Part shown: piece after piece, positions 56,629 to 63,389 of the stretch
How the letters are laid out: the number at the start of each line of letters is the position of its first letter
Position numbering within the stretch: position 1 is the first letter of the stretch
DNA from: an uncultured Oscillibacter sp.
Lineage (GTDB): Bacteria > Bacillota > Clostridia > Oscillospirales > Oscillospiraceae
Assembly: GCA_910588175.1 (NCBI GenBank)
Contig: CAJUQQ010000002.1
Location: forward strand, 38,359-102,358
DNA length: 64,000 nt
Direction: 5' to 3'
Position numbers and translations under genes: made by a program
Notes under the pieces: model-generated
What the model saw: the letters and a program-made list of their open reading frames with translations, nothing else
Told to the model about the DNA's origin: nothing
Databases searched by the model: none

Positions 56629-56674
56629 GGCCCCACAGGACTTCCTTTGTGGGGCCTGGTCCTCAGACCAGGCC
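56629..56674 (-). promoter_or_regulatory. Two overlapping hairpins between ygeY and ygeW
   Basis: GGCCTGGTC-N4-GACCAGGCC (56653-56674) and GGCCCCACA-N10-TGTGGGGCC (56629-56656, seen on either strand) share four bases, so they cannot both form in full. There is no T-run. They could be mRNA stabilisers or a partial terminator. Confidence 0.45.
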
Positions 56675-56688
56675 ATTTCCCGGAAGAT

Positions 56689-58101
56689 TTATTTAATATC
56701 GTTGTCGGTGAGGCTCTGGCGGAACTCTGTCACGTCGGCGGTCTTGTTCTCCGGCTTGTAGAGGCCGGGGACGGCGGCGTACAGCGCGGCGCAGGTGACG
56801 AGGTCCTGCTTCCAGGTGATCTCGTTGGGGGCGTGGGCCTGAGACTCCGCGCCGGGGCCGAAGCCCACGCAGGGGATGCCGTACCGGCCCTGGATGGACA
56901 CGCAGTTGGTGGAGAAGGTCCACTTGTCCGTCAGGGGGCGGCCGGTGCGCAGGTGCATGGCGTCCTTCTTCTCGTCCGGGTCTGCGTGGCCGATGCGCTC
57001 CTCACCCCAGAGGGCGTGGTGGGCGTCCACCACCGCCTGGACATGGGCGGCGCTGGCTTTGTTGATCCAGGTGGGGAAGAAGCACTCGGTCTCATAAACC
57101 GTCCCCGTCCAGGCGGGACGGTCGTACATGTACATGGAGACCTTCACGTCGTCCCCGTATTTCTTCACGCTGGGCAGCTGGCGGATCTCCTCCAGGCAGG
57201 AGTCCCAGGTCTCTCCGGCGGTCATGCGCCGGTCGATGGAGATGGAGCAGCTGTCCGCCACGGCGCAACGGCTGGGAGAGGTGTAGAAAATCTGGCTGGT
57301 GGTACAGGTGCCCCGGCCCAAGAACTGGGCGTCCTCGTAATGCTCGGGGTTAAATTCCGGATTCAGCATCTTTACCAGGCCCTTGACCGTGTTGGAGGGG
57401 CCGTCGCCGTTTTCGTTCAGGGCCCGGACATCCTGGAGAATGTCGGCCATTTTGTAGATGGCGTTGTCGCCCCGATGGGGGGCGGAGCCGTGGCAGGAAA
57501 CGCCCTTCACGTCCACCCGGATTTCCATGCGGCCCCGGTGGCCCCGGTAGACGCCGCCGTCGGTGGGCTCGGTGGAGATGACGAACTCAATCTTAGAGCG
57601 GGCGTCCTCGGGTCCCTGGAAATACTTGTTGACGATGTATTGCCAGCACATGCCGTCGCAGTCCTCTTCCTGAACGGAGCCCACGACCATGATCTTGTAG
57701 CCCTCGGGAATCAGGCCCAGGTCCTTCATGATCTTGGCGCCGTACACGGCGGAGGCCATGCCGCCCTCCTGGTCGCTGCCGCCCCGGCCGAAGATGATGT
57801 CGTCCGTCTCATAACCCTGATAGGGGTCCGCTTCCCAGTTGTCGATGTTTCCGATTCCCACAGTGTCGATGTGGGAGTCGATGGCGATGATTTTTTCGCC
57901 CTGGCCCATCCAGCCGATGACGTTGCCCAGGCCGTCGATCTCCACGCTGTCGAAGCCCAGCTTTTCCATCTCGGCCTTGATGCACAGGACCACTTCCTTC
58001 TCCTCGCAGCTCTCGCTGGGATGGGAGATCATGTCCCGCAGGAACCGGGACATCTCCGCCTTGTAGCCCTCCGCCGCAGACTTGATCTTCTCGAAATCCA
58101 T
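56689..58101 (-). CDS. ygeY: YgeY family M20-type metallohydrolase
   Basis: A 470-aa M20 amidohydrolase of the YgeY (selenium-metabolism-linked) group. Metal ligands are seen in IDSHIDTVG, GRGGSDQEGGMA and GSVQEEDCDG, with a C-terminal GFGPGAESQAHAPNE. It probably hydrolyses a ureido or amide intermediate of purine breakdown. The start at 58101 follows ACGGAGGTC. Its promoter is divergent from a YheO-type regulator. Confidence 0.92.
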   Translation of the reverse strand: MDFEKIKSAAEGYKAEMSRFLRDMISHPSESCEEKEVVLCIKAEMEKLGFDSVEIDGLGNVIGWMGQGEKIIAIDSHIDTVGIGNIDNWEADPYQGYETDDIIFGRGGSDQEGGMASAVYGAKIMKDLGLIPEGYKIMVVGSVQEEDCDGMCWQYIVNKYFQGPEDARSKIEFVISTEPTDGGVYRGHRGRMEIRVDVKGVSCHGSAPHRGDNAIYKMADILQDVRALNENGDGPSNTVKGLVKMLNPEFNPEHYEDAQFLGRGTCTTSQIFYTSPSRCAVADSCSISIDRRMTAGETWDSCLEEIRQLPSVKKYGDDVKVSMYMYDRPAWTGTVYETECFFPTWINKASAAHVQAVVDAHHALWGEERIGHADPDEKKDAMHLRTGRPLTDKWTFSTNCVSIQGRYGIPCVGFGPGAESQAHAPNEITWKQDLVTCAALYAAVPGLYKPENKTADVTEFRQSLTDNDIK

Positions 58102-58131
58102 GATGCAGACCTCCGTTTTATTTTTATAGTT

Positions 58132-58197
58132 GACGGCTTTCGTCTTTGCCGTCCGCTTCCTATAGCCTTATCATAGCACAAGATTTGCCGTTGTCAA
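58132..58197 (-). promoter_or_regulatory. ygeY-ygeW-arcC promoter
   Basis: On the minus strand TTGACA (58192-58197), 16 bp, TATGAT (58170-58175) with TG extension. The leader contains the dyad GACGGC-N10-GCCGTC (58132-58153), a possible operator or hairpin. Confidence 0.65.
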
Positions 58198-58237
58198 ACA
58201 AAATTTTTGAAAACCAAAAAATTTTTTTGAATTGCTG

Positions 58238-58266
58238 TTGATTTTTCCGAAAGATCATGGTATGAT
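58238..58266 (+). promoter_or_regulatory. Promoter of the YheO-type regulator gene
   Basis: TTGATT (58238-58243), 17 bp, TATGAT (58261-58266). The only upstream in-frame ATGs (58232, 58262, 58265) lie in or before this promoter, which argues against them as start codons. Confidence 0.6.
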
Positions 58267-58321
58267 GCTAACAAGAATCGGTGTCTTTACCCAAAAAATA
58301 TGCCCAAAGGGGGGATTACCC

Positions 58322-58963
58322 ACGGAAAACAGCAAGCTGGAGCTGCTCCGTCAGGTGGCCGCCGGCATCGCCGCCCAATTCGGGTCCAACTGTGAGGTGG
58401 CGATTCACGATCTCAGCCGGGACCCGGACCGCTCCATCGTTTTCATTGCCAACGGCCACATCTCCGGGCGGAAGGTGGGAGACGGTGCGTCCAACGTGGT
58501 GATGGAGCAGCTGCGCACCCAGGACCCGGAACCCAAGGATCACCTCTGTTACCTCACCAAGACGCCGGACGGAAAGATTTTGAAGTCCTCCACCGTCTAT
58601 ATTCGGGACCGGAAGGGGAAGGTCTCCGCCATCCTGGCCATCAACTACGACATCTCCCGCCTGATTATCATGGAGGAGGCCCTGCGGGACCTGGTTTCCA
58701 CCGGGGAGGAGGTCCCCGCCGAGCCGGAGCGCATCACCAATGTCAGCGATCTGCTGGATGAGCTGATTCAGCAGTCCGTGGCCCTGGTGGGCAAACCCGC
58801 CGCCGTGATGAACAAGGAGGACAAGGTGAAAGCCATCCAGTTCCTCAGCCAGAACGGGGCCTTTCTCATCACCAAGTCCGGCGACAAGGTGGCCAAATAT
58901 TTCGGCATTTCCAAGTATACCCTGTATTCCTATATTGACATGAATAAGCAGGAGGGAAATTGA
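58322..58963 (+). CDS. YheO/DauR-type transcriptional regulator
   Basis: A regulator of about 213 aa with an N-terminal YheO-like PAS domain (GSNCEVAIHDLSRDPDRSIVF, ILAINYDISRLIIME) and a C-terminal HTH (KVKAIQFLSQNGAFLITKSG, VAKYFGISKYTLYSYI). Such proteins sense small ligands and control amino-acid or purine catabolism. The start is unclear: AAGGGGGG sits seven bases before an ACG codon at 58322, exactly where an ATG is expected, and there is no ATG, GTG or TTG between the promoter and about 58352. The frame is open back to ATG 58232. It is 1 base from the PLP enzyme gene. Confidence 0.82.
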   Translation, partial: TENSKLELLRQVAAGIAAQFGSNCEVAIHDLSRDPDRSIVFIANGHISGRKVGDGASNVVMEQLRTQDPEPKDHLCYLTKTPDGKILKSSTVYIRDRKGKVSAILAINYDISRLIIMEEALRDLVSTGEEVPAEPERITNVSDLLDELIQQSVALVGKPAAVMNKEDKVKAIQFLSQNGAFLITKSGDKVAKYFGISKYTLYSYIDMNKQEGN

Positions 58964-58964
58964 C

Positions 58965-60440
58965 ATGATTGATCTTACCATCAACAAACAGGGGTTGGAA
59001 CACAACCTGAAAAAGGCCCGGGAGAACAACATCCTTATCCCCACTATCGCCCAGATGCAGAACCCGGACCTCATCCCCGGGAAGGTTCGGGACAAGCTGA
59101 AGGATGTGGGCCTCTGGGATGTGAATCCCCTGAACCTCTTCCGGGTTACCTGGAAAAACGAGGCCAAGGAGTCCGGCGGACTCTTCCAGGCCGTGCCCAA
59201 TTTCATTGAGCTGCCTCCGGAGCTCACCGGCGTGCCCTGCCGCGTTGTCGCCATGGTGGGCAAGTGGTTCCCCACCGGCTGCCACAAGGTGGGCGCGTCC
59301 TTCGGGTGTTTGGCTCCCCGGCTGGTGACGGGACAGTTCGACGTGGACAGACACAAGGCCGTCTGGCCCTCCACCGGCAACTACTGCCGGGGCGGCGCGT
59401 TCAACTCCAAGCTGCTGGGGGCCCAGGGCGTGGCCATTCTCCCCGCCGAGATGAGCCAGGAGCGCTTTGACTGGCTCCACGAGATCGGGGCGGAGGTCAT
59501 CGCCACCCCGGGCTGTGAGTCCAACGTGAAGGAAATCTTCGACAAGACCAACGAGCTCAAGCTGGACCCCCAGTACATGATCTTCAACCAGTTTGAGGAG
59601 ATGGGCAACCCCCTGTGGCACTACAACGTCACCGGTGCCGCCCTGGCCGACGTGTTCGAGGCCGTCAAGCGTCCCGGGGACCGGTTCGCCGGGGCCTGCT
59701 TCACCTCCGGCTCCGCCGGGACCATGAGCGCGGGCGATCTGCTGAAGGAGCGGTATCCCCACCTCAAGCTGGGGGTTGGCGAGGCGCTCCAGTGCCCCAC
59801 CATTTTGAACAACGGCTTCGGCGGGCACCGGATTGAGGGCATAGGAGACAAGCACATCCCCTGGATTCACAATGTGAAAAACACGGATATGGCCATTGCC
59901 ATTGACGACGAGGATTCCCAGCGGCTCCTCCGCCTGTTCAACACTCCGGAGGGACAGGATTACCTGCTCCACACCCTCAAGCTGGACCCGGCGCTGGTGG
60001 AGCGGCTGACGTGGCTGGGCATTTCCGGCATCGCCAACGTGCTGTGCTGCATCAAGATGGCGAAATACTACGAGTTCACCTCCCGGGACGTGGTGGGCAC
60101 CGTCCTCACCGACTCCGCCGTCATGTACCAGAGCCGGATTCAGGAGCTCAACGACCTTCACGGCGCGTATACCGCGGAGGAGGCCCGGCTGGACCACAGC
60201 CTCCACATGCTGGGTCTCAAGACCGACAGCCTGATGGAGCTGACCTACGCGGACCGCAAGCGGGTCCACCACCTGAAATACTACACCTGGGTGGAGCAGC
60301 AGGGGAAGGACATGCACGACCTGAACGCCCTGTGGTACGACGTGGAGGGCACCTGGGACGCCGTCCACGCCCAGGCCAAGGACCTGGACGAGCTGATCAA
60401 CGCCTTCAACGAGGAGAGCGGCGTGCTGAACAAGCTGTAA
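58965..60440 (+). CDS. Fold-type-II PLP-dependent lyase-like enzyme
   Basis: A 491-aa pyridoxal-phosphate enzyme of the cysteine synthase/threonine dehydratase fold. The cofactor lysine is in PTGCHKVGASFG, the substrate loop in WPSTGNYCRGGAFN, and a phosphate-binding GSAGTMSAGD follows. A C-terminal extension of about 150 residues is not found in simple cysteine synthases. It is distinct in sequence from diaminopropionate ammonia-lyase (YgeX), though its place beside ygeW/ygeY suggests a similar task. It is co-transcribed with the YheO-type regulator. Confidence 0.85.
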   Translation: MIDLTINKQGLEHNLKKARENNILIPTIAQMQNPDLIPGKVRDKLKDVGLWDVNPLNLFRVTWKNEAKESGGLFQAVPNFIELPPELTGVPCRVVAMVGKWFPTGCHKVGASFGCLAPRLVTGQFDVDRHKAVWPSTGNYCRGGAFNSKLLGAQGVAILPAEMSQERFDWLHEIGAEVIATPGCESNVKEIFDKTNELKLDPQYMIFNQFEEMGNPLWHYNVTGAALADVFEAVKRPGDRFAGACFTSGSAGTMSAGDLLKERYPHLKLGVGEALQCPTILNNGFGGHRIEGIGDKHIPWIHNVKNTDMAIAIDDEDSQRLLRLFNTPEGQDYLLHTLKLDPALVERLTWLGISGIANVLCCIKMAKYYEFTSRDVVGTVLTDSAVMYQSRIQELNDLHGAYTAEEARLDHSLHMLGLKTDSLMELTYADRKRVHHLKYYTWVEQQGKDMHDLNALWYDVEGTWDAVHAQAKDLDELINAFNEESGVLNKL

Positions 60441-60505
60441 TCCACCCATGGCGTTCCCGGAGGGCGGGACCCCTTCGCGGATGGTTTTACCGCTGCCGAT
60501 ACTTT

Positions 60506-60543
60506 AAAAAGAGGCGGAGCCTAACGGCTCCGCCTCTTTTCTT
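60506..60543. terminator. Bidirectional terminator after PLP enzyme gene
   Basis: The 11-bp stem GAGGCGGAGCC/GGCTCCGCCTC has AAAAA before and TTTTCTT after, between convergent genes. Confidence 0.9.
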
Positions 60544-60730
60544 ATTTTGCCTTTTCGGTTGGGCACGGTATCCCTCTTTGCTCCTCTTCCAGTACGAATT
60601 CCGCTTCCGCCTCATACTGGCCCCGCAGCAGAATCCGCTTGGCGGTTCCATAATTCTGGGACTCCATGGACTCAATGGCTTCGCTGACGGAGTTGAATAG
60701 GGTCAGGTAGTACTGTGGCACACTTGACAT
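60542..60730 (-). CDS. Small helical protein of unknown function
   Basis: A 62-aa protein: SSVPQYYLTLFNSVSEAIES, then MESQNYGTAKRILLRGQYEAEAEFV. The pattern fits two helices of a small TPR-like or DNA-associated clostridial protein; I do not recognise a named family. ATG 60730 has GAGGTGATTAAA upstream. It is divergent from the ribbon-helix-helix gene. Confidence 0.65.
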   Translation of the reverse strand: MSSVPQYYLTLFNSVSEAIESMESQNYGTAKRILLRGQYEAEAEFVLEEEQRGIPCPTEKAK

Positions 60731-60773
60731 TTTAATCACCTCGACGATATTCTACCATATATTTCCAGGAAAT

Positions 60774-60802
60774 GCAATAATAATTTATTGCAAATTTGCA
60801 AT
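60774..60802. promoter_or_regulatory. Palindromic operator-like region with GCAAT half-sites
   Basis: A perfect 16-bp palindrome ATTGCAAATTTGCAAT (60787-60802) overlaps a second inverted repeat, GCAATAA-N4-TTATTGC (60774-60791). Another GCAAT occurs at about 60832. It lies between divergent small genes, one encoding a ribbon-helix-helix protein. Confidence 0.6.
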
Positions 60803-60873
60803 GCATTCGTAAGACGATGTCCGCAATACAATTTAATTACAGATAGAGCGCAAATCGTACTGCGAGGTGTATT

Positions 60874-61068
60874 ATGAAGAGATTCAGGATTCCAAATGTT
60901 CCTAAAGTTCCTGTTTCCGCCACAAAATCCGTCCGCTTTCCGACCGATGTCATTGAGCAGGTCGAGGAGGCAATCCGGGGGAAGGACTGCACGTTTACCG
61001 CCTTTGTGGTGGAGGCGGTCCGGGTCGCCCTGGAAAACCTGGAGGAGGACGAAGAGGGGCCGGCTTAA
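60874..61068 (+). CDS. Ribbon-helix-helix (Arc/YlcI-like) protein
   Basis: A 64-aa DNA-binding protein: basic N-terminus (MKRFRIPNVPKVP), the beta-strand TKSVRFPTDV, then helices IEQVEEAIRGKDCTFTAFVV and EAVRVALENL, the RHH layout. Such proteins act as antitoxins, copy-number or metabolic repressors; no toxin is adjacent. GCGAGGTG precedes the start at 60874. It probably binds the GCAAT palindromes upstream. Confidence 0.75.
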   Translation: MKRFRIPNVPKVPVSATKSVRFPTDVIEQVEEAIRGKDCTFTAFVVEAVRVALENLEEDEEGPA

Positions 61069-61078
61069 AGAACGGCGG

Positions 61079-61165
61079 GAATCCGGCAGGACTGCCGGGA
61101 ATCCGGCTGGGCTGCCGGAAAAGCGGCCGCTCCGCCGGAAATCCGTAATTCCCGCCGGATTTCCG
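61079..61165. repeat. GC-rich 20-bp periodic repeats
   Basis: About four units of 20 bp follow the RHH gene. The first two are GAATCCGGCAGGACTGCCGG and a copy with two changes; later ones are degenerate. Each good unit is itself a hairpin (CCGGCAG/CTGCCGG). Confidence 0.6.
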
Positions 61166-61180
61166 GCGGAGGCTGGAAAA

Positions 61181-61209
61181 AGGAATAGGAGGGCCGGCCT
61201 CCTATTCCT
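61181..61209. terminator. Bidirectional terminator, RHH gene/spoVAD
   Basis: The stem AGGAATAGGAGG pairs with CCTCCTATTCCT, with AAAAA on the left and an AT-rich tail on the right. Confidence 0.75.
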
Positions 61210-61275
61210 CATTATATATACCTTATTAAATATAAGCGGTCCGGGGGCCCTGACCGGCGGAGCCGCCGGGAATTT

Positions 61276-62292
61276 TTACAGGGCGGCGGAAACGCAGAGG
61301 GCGTGGCAGACGGAGGGGATGGATTCCCCCTGGAAGCTGGAGGTGGGGGAGAGCAGGGCTCCGGTGGGGGCAAAGACAATCTTCTTCCACTTTCCCTGGC
61401 GCAGGCCGGAGAGGAGGTATCCGTTGAACACCGCGGCGGAGCAGCCGCAGCCGGAGCCCCCGGCGTGCATGTCCTGCTTCTCCCGGTCGTAGAGAAGAAG
61501 GCCACAGTCCTGGAAACGGTCCCCCATGTCGATGCCGTCCCGGGAGAAGAAGTCCCGGACGATGGCGTGGCCCAGTTCCCCCAGGTCCCCGGTGACCACC
61601 AGGTCGTAGTCCTGGGGCTTGGTTTTCGTGTCCTGGAAGAAGGCGGAGAGGGTGTCGTAGGCCGCCGGGGCCATGGCGGCCCCCATATTGTTGGCGTCGG
61701 CGATGCCCTTGTCCACAATTTTTCCGCAGGTGACGTGGGTGATATAGGGCCCCTCCCCCTGGCTGGCAAGAATGGTGCATCCGGCGGCGGTGGCGGTCCA
61801 CTGGGCGGTGGGGGTCCGCTGGTTGCCGTAGGGCACGGGCATGCGGTACTGCCGCTCCGCCGTGCAGAAGTGGGAGGAGGTCATGGCAGCGGCCTTGTCC
61901 GCGAAGCCGCCGTCAATGGTCATGGCCGCCAGGGACAGGGACTCCCCCATGGTGGAGCAGGCGCCGTAGAGCCCGTAAAAGGGCACGCCGAACTCCCGCA
62001 GGCCGAAGGAGGAGCCGATGCACTGGTTCAGCAGGTCCCCGGCGAAGATATAATCCAGGTCCCCGGGCTTCAGGCGGATCTGGTCCAGAGCCCGCTGGAG
62101 AACCCGCTTCTGCATGGCGGACTCCGCCTTTTCCCAGGTCTTTTCCCCGAAGAAGGAATCCTGCTCCAGCTCGTCAAAGTGCTCCCGCAGGGGGCCCTCT
62201 CCCTCCAGCTTGCCGCCGATGTTGGCGTAGGAGATGACGGAGGGGGGATGCTCCAGGGCGACGGTGCGGCGACCGATCCGTTTGTTGTTCAT
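61276..62292 (-). CDS. spoVAD: Stage V sporulation protein AD
   Basis: SpoVAD is the dipicolinic-acid-binding subunit of the SpoVA channel, located on the outer face of the spore inner membrane. The 338-aa protein has a thiolase-like fold: FAGDLLNQCIGSSFGLREF, LYGACSTMGESLSLAAM with the thiolase-position cysteine, and a C-terminal GGSGCGCSAAVFNGYLL. AAGGAGGCGCGCT precedes the start. Its usual partner spoVAC lies 38 kb away at 22900; no spoVAE follows here. Confidence 0.94.
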   Translation of the reverse strand: MNNKRIGRRTVALEHPPSVISYANIGGKLEGEGPLREHFDELEQDSFFGEKTWEKAESAMQKRVLQRALDQIRLKPGDLDYIFAGDLLNQCIGSSFGLREFGVPFYGLYGACSTMGESLSLAAMTIDGGFADKAAAMTSSHFCTAERQYRMPVPYGNQRTPTAQWTATAAGCTILASQGEGPYITHVTCGKIVDKGIADANNMGAAMAPAAYDTLSAFFQDTKTKPQDYDLVVTGDLGELGHAIVRDFFSRDGIDMGDRFQDCGLLLYDREKQDMHAGGSGCGCSAAVFNGYLLSGLRQGKWKKIVFAPTGALLSPTSSFQGESIPSVCHALCVSAAL

Positions 62293-62325
62293 AGCGCGCC
62301 TCCTTGTGCGTGGTGATGTTCCCCA

Positions 62326-62354
62326 TAGGATGCCCGGAGAGAGGCGCTTTATGC
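62326..62354 (-). promoter_or_regulatory. Forespore sigma-G/F-type promoter of spoVAD
   Basis: On the minus strand GCATA (62350-62354), 17 bp, CATCCTA (62326-62332), compared with GHATR and CATNHTA. All defined positions match; the spacer is one base shorter than the common 18. Confidence 0.6.
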
Positions 62355-62393
62355 GGGAGAGGAGGCAAAAGGTGTCCTTTTTGTTTCCGGCCC

Positions 62394-62422
62394 TTGCGGA
62401 GGAAAAGGGGCTCTGCTATAGT
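62394..62422 (+). promoter_or_regulatory. Promoter of the TIGR00266 gene
   Basis: TTGCGG (62394-62399), 17 bp, TATAGT (62417-62422), 50 bases before the start codon. Confidence 0.6.
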
Positions 62423-62471
62423 AAGATGTGGCAAACCCCAGAGGGGGACAAAACGAAAGGGAGTGTGTGAG

Positions 62472-63152
62472 ATGAACTATGAAATCAAGGGCGAGCCCAT
62501 GCCCGTGGTAATCTGTGACCTGAATGCCGGGGAGACCATGATTACGGAGAAGGGCTCCATGGTGTGGATGAGCCCCAATATGGAGATGCAGACCTCCGCC
62601 GGGGGCAGCCTGGGCAAGGCCTTTGGCCGGATGTTCTCCGGGGAGTCCATGTTCCAGAACCTCTACACCGCCAAGGGCGCGCCGGGGATGATCGCCTTTG
62701 CCTCCAGCTTCCCCGGGGTGATCCGGGCGGTGGAGATCGGACCGGGGAAGTCCATCGTGTGCCAGAAGTCGGCTTTTCTGGCCTCGGAGCAGGGTGTGGA
62801 GCTGTCCGTGTTCTTCCAGAAGAAGATGGGAACGGGCTTCTTCGGCGGCGAGGGCTTCATCATGCAGAAGCTCTCCGGACGGGGGACCGCGTTTTTGGAG
62901 ATCGACGGCTCCGCCGTGGAGTACGACCTGGCCCCGGGCCAGCAGTTGATTGTGGATACCGGGAATCTGGCCATGATGGACGAGACCTGTTCCCTGGATA
63001 TTCAGGCCGTCAAGGGTGTGAAAAATATGCTGTTCGGCGGCGAGGGCGTGTTTAACACCGTGGTCACCGGGCCGGGGCATGTGGTCCTTCAGACCATGCC
63101 GCTGAGCGCCTTCGCCGGGTCCATCGCGTCGGTGCTGCCCAGTAAGAGCTGA
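62472..63152 (+). CDS. TIGR00266 / AIM24 family protein
   Basis: A 226-aa beta-rich protein of the TIGR00266 family: MNYEIKGEPMPVVICDLNAG, EKGSMVWMSPNMEMQTSAGG, FASSFPGVIRAVEIGPGKSI and GEGFIMQKLSGRGTAFLEIDG. Function is unknown in bacteria; a cytoplasmic trimer is likely. AAGGGAG lies before ATG 62472. Single gene. Confidence 0.9.
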   Translation: MNYEIKGEPMPVVICDLNAGETMITEKGSMVWMSPNMEMQTSAGGSLGKAFGRMFSGESMFQNLYTAKGAPGMIAFASSFPGVIRAVEIGPGKSIVCQKSAFLASEQGVELSVFFQKKMGTGFFGGEGFIMQKLSGRGTAFLEIDGSAVEYDLAPGQQLIVDTGNLAMMDETCSLDIQAVKGVKNMLFGGEGVFNTVVTGPGHVVLQTMPLSAFAGSIASVLPSKS

Positions 63153-63165
63153 GGGAAATTGGCTC

Positions 63166-63195
63166 TTGCATAGGATATCCCGGCGGTGATATAAT
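63166..63195 (+). promoter_or_regulatory. Strong orphan promoter
   Basis: TTGCAT (63166-63171), 18 bp, TGA-TATAAT (63190-63195), a consensus extended -10. No gene of normal length follows before the terminator at 63241. Confidence 0.65.
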
Positions 63196-63201
63196 GAGAC
63201 C

Positions 63202-63287
63202 AGCCAACAAGAAGTTCAATGGAATGACTCTGTCATGCAAAAGCGGGTCCCCGGAGAGTTGCGCCTCTCCGGGGACCCGCTTTTTTG
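63202..63287 (+). ncRNA. Candidate small RNA, about 85 nt
   Basis: It is bounded by the strong promoter at 63166-63195 and a very strong terminator: an 18-bp stem (63241-63280, AAGCGGGTCCCCGGAGAG arm) followed by TTTTTT. The part before the stem holds a TGAC-TCT-GTCA mini-hairpin. It has no ORF with a ribosome site. Family unknown. Confidence 0.45.
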
Positions 63288-63289
63288 TG

Positions 63290-63389
63290 CTTACCGACCC
63301 TTGCGCCAGCCGTCCAGCCGTCAAGCCACTTGCAAATGTAGCAGCTGAGCACATTTGCTCCGACGGGGTTCGCAAGGGATGGTTTTCAT
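63290..63389. other. Intergenic inverted repeats before the ligase gene
   Basis: GCAAATGT-N11-ACATTTGC (about 63328-63355) and CCCTTGCG with CGCAAGGG (about 63298 and 63371) are nested dyads. They may be a terminator-like structure for the gene on the minus strand. I see no gene here. Confidence 0.35.
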
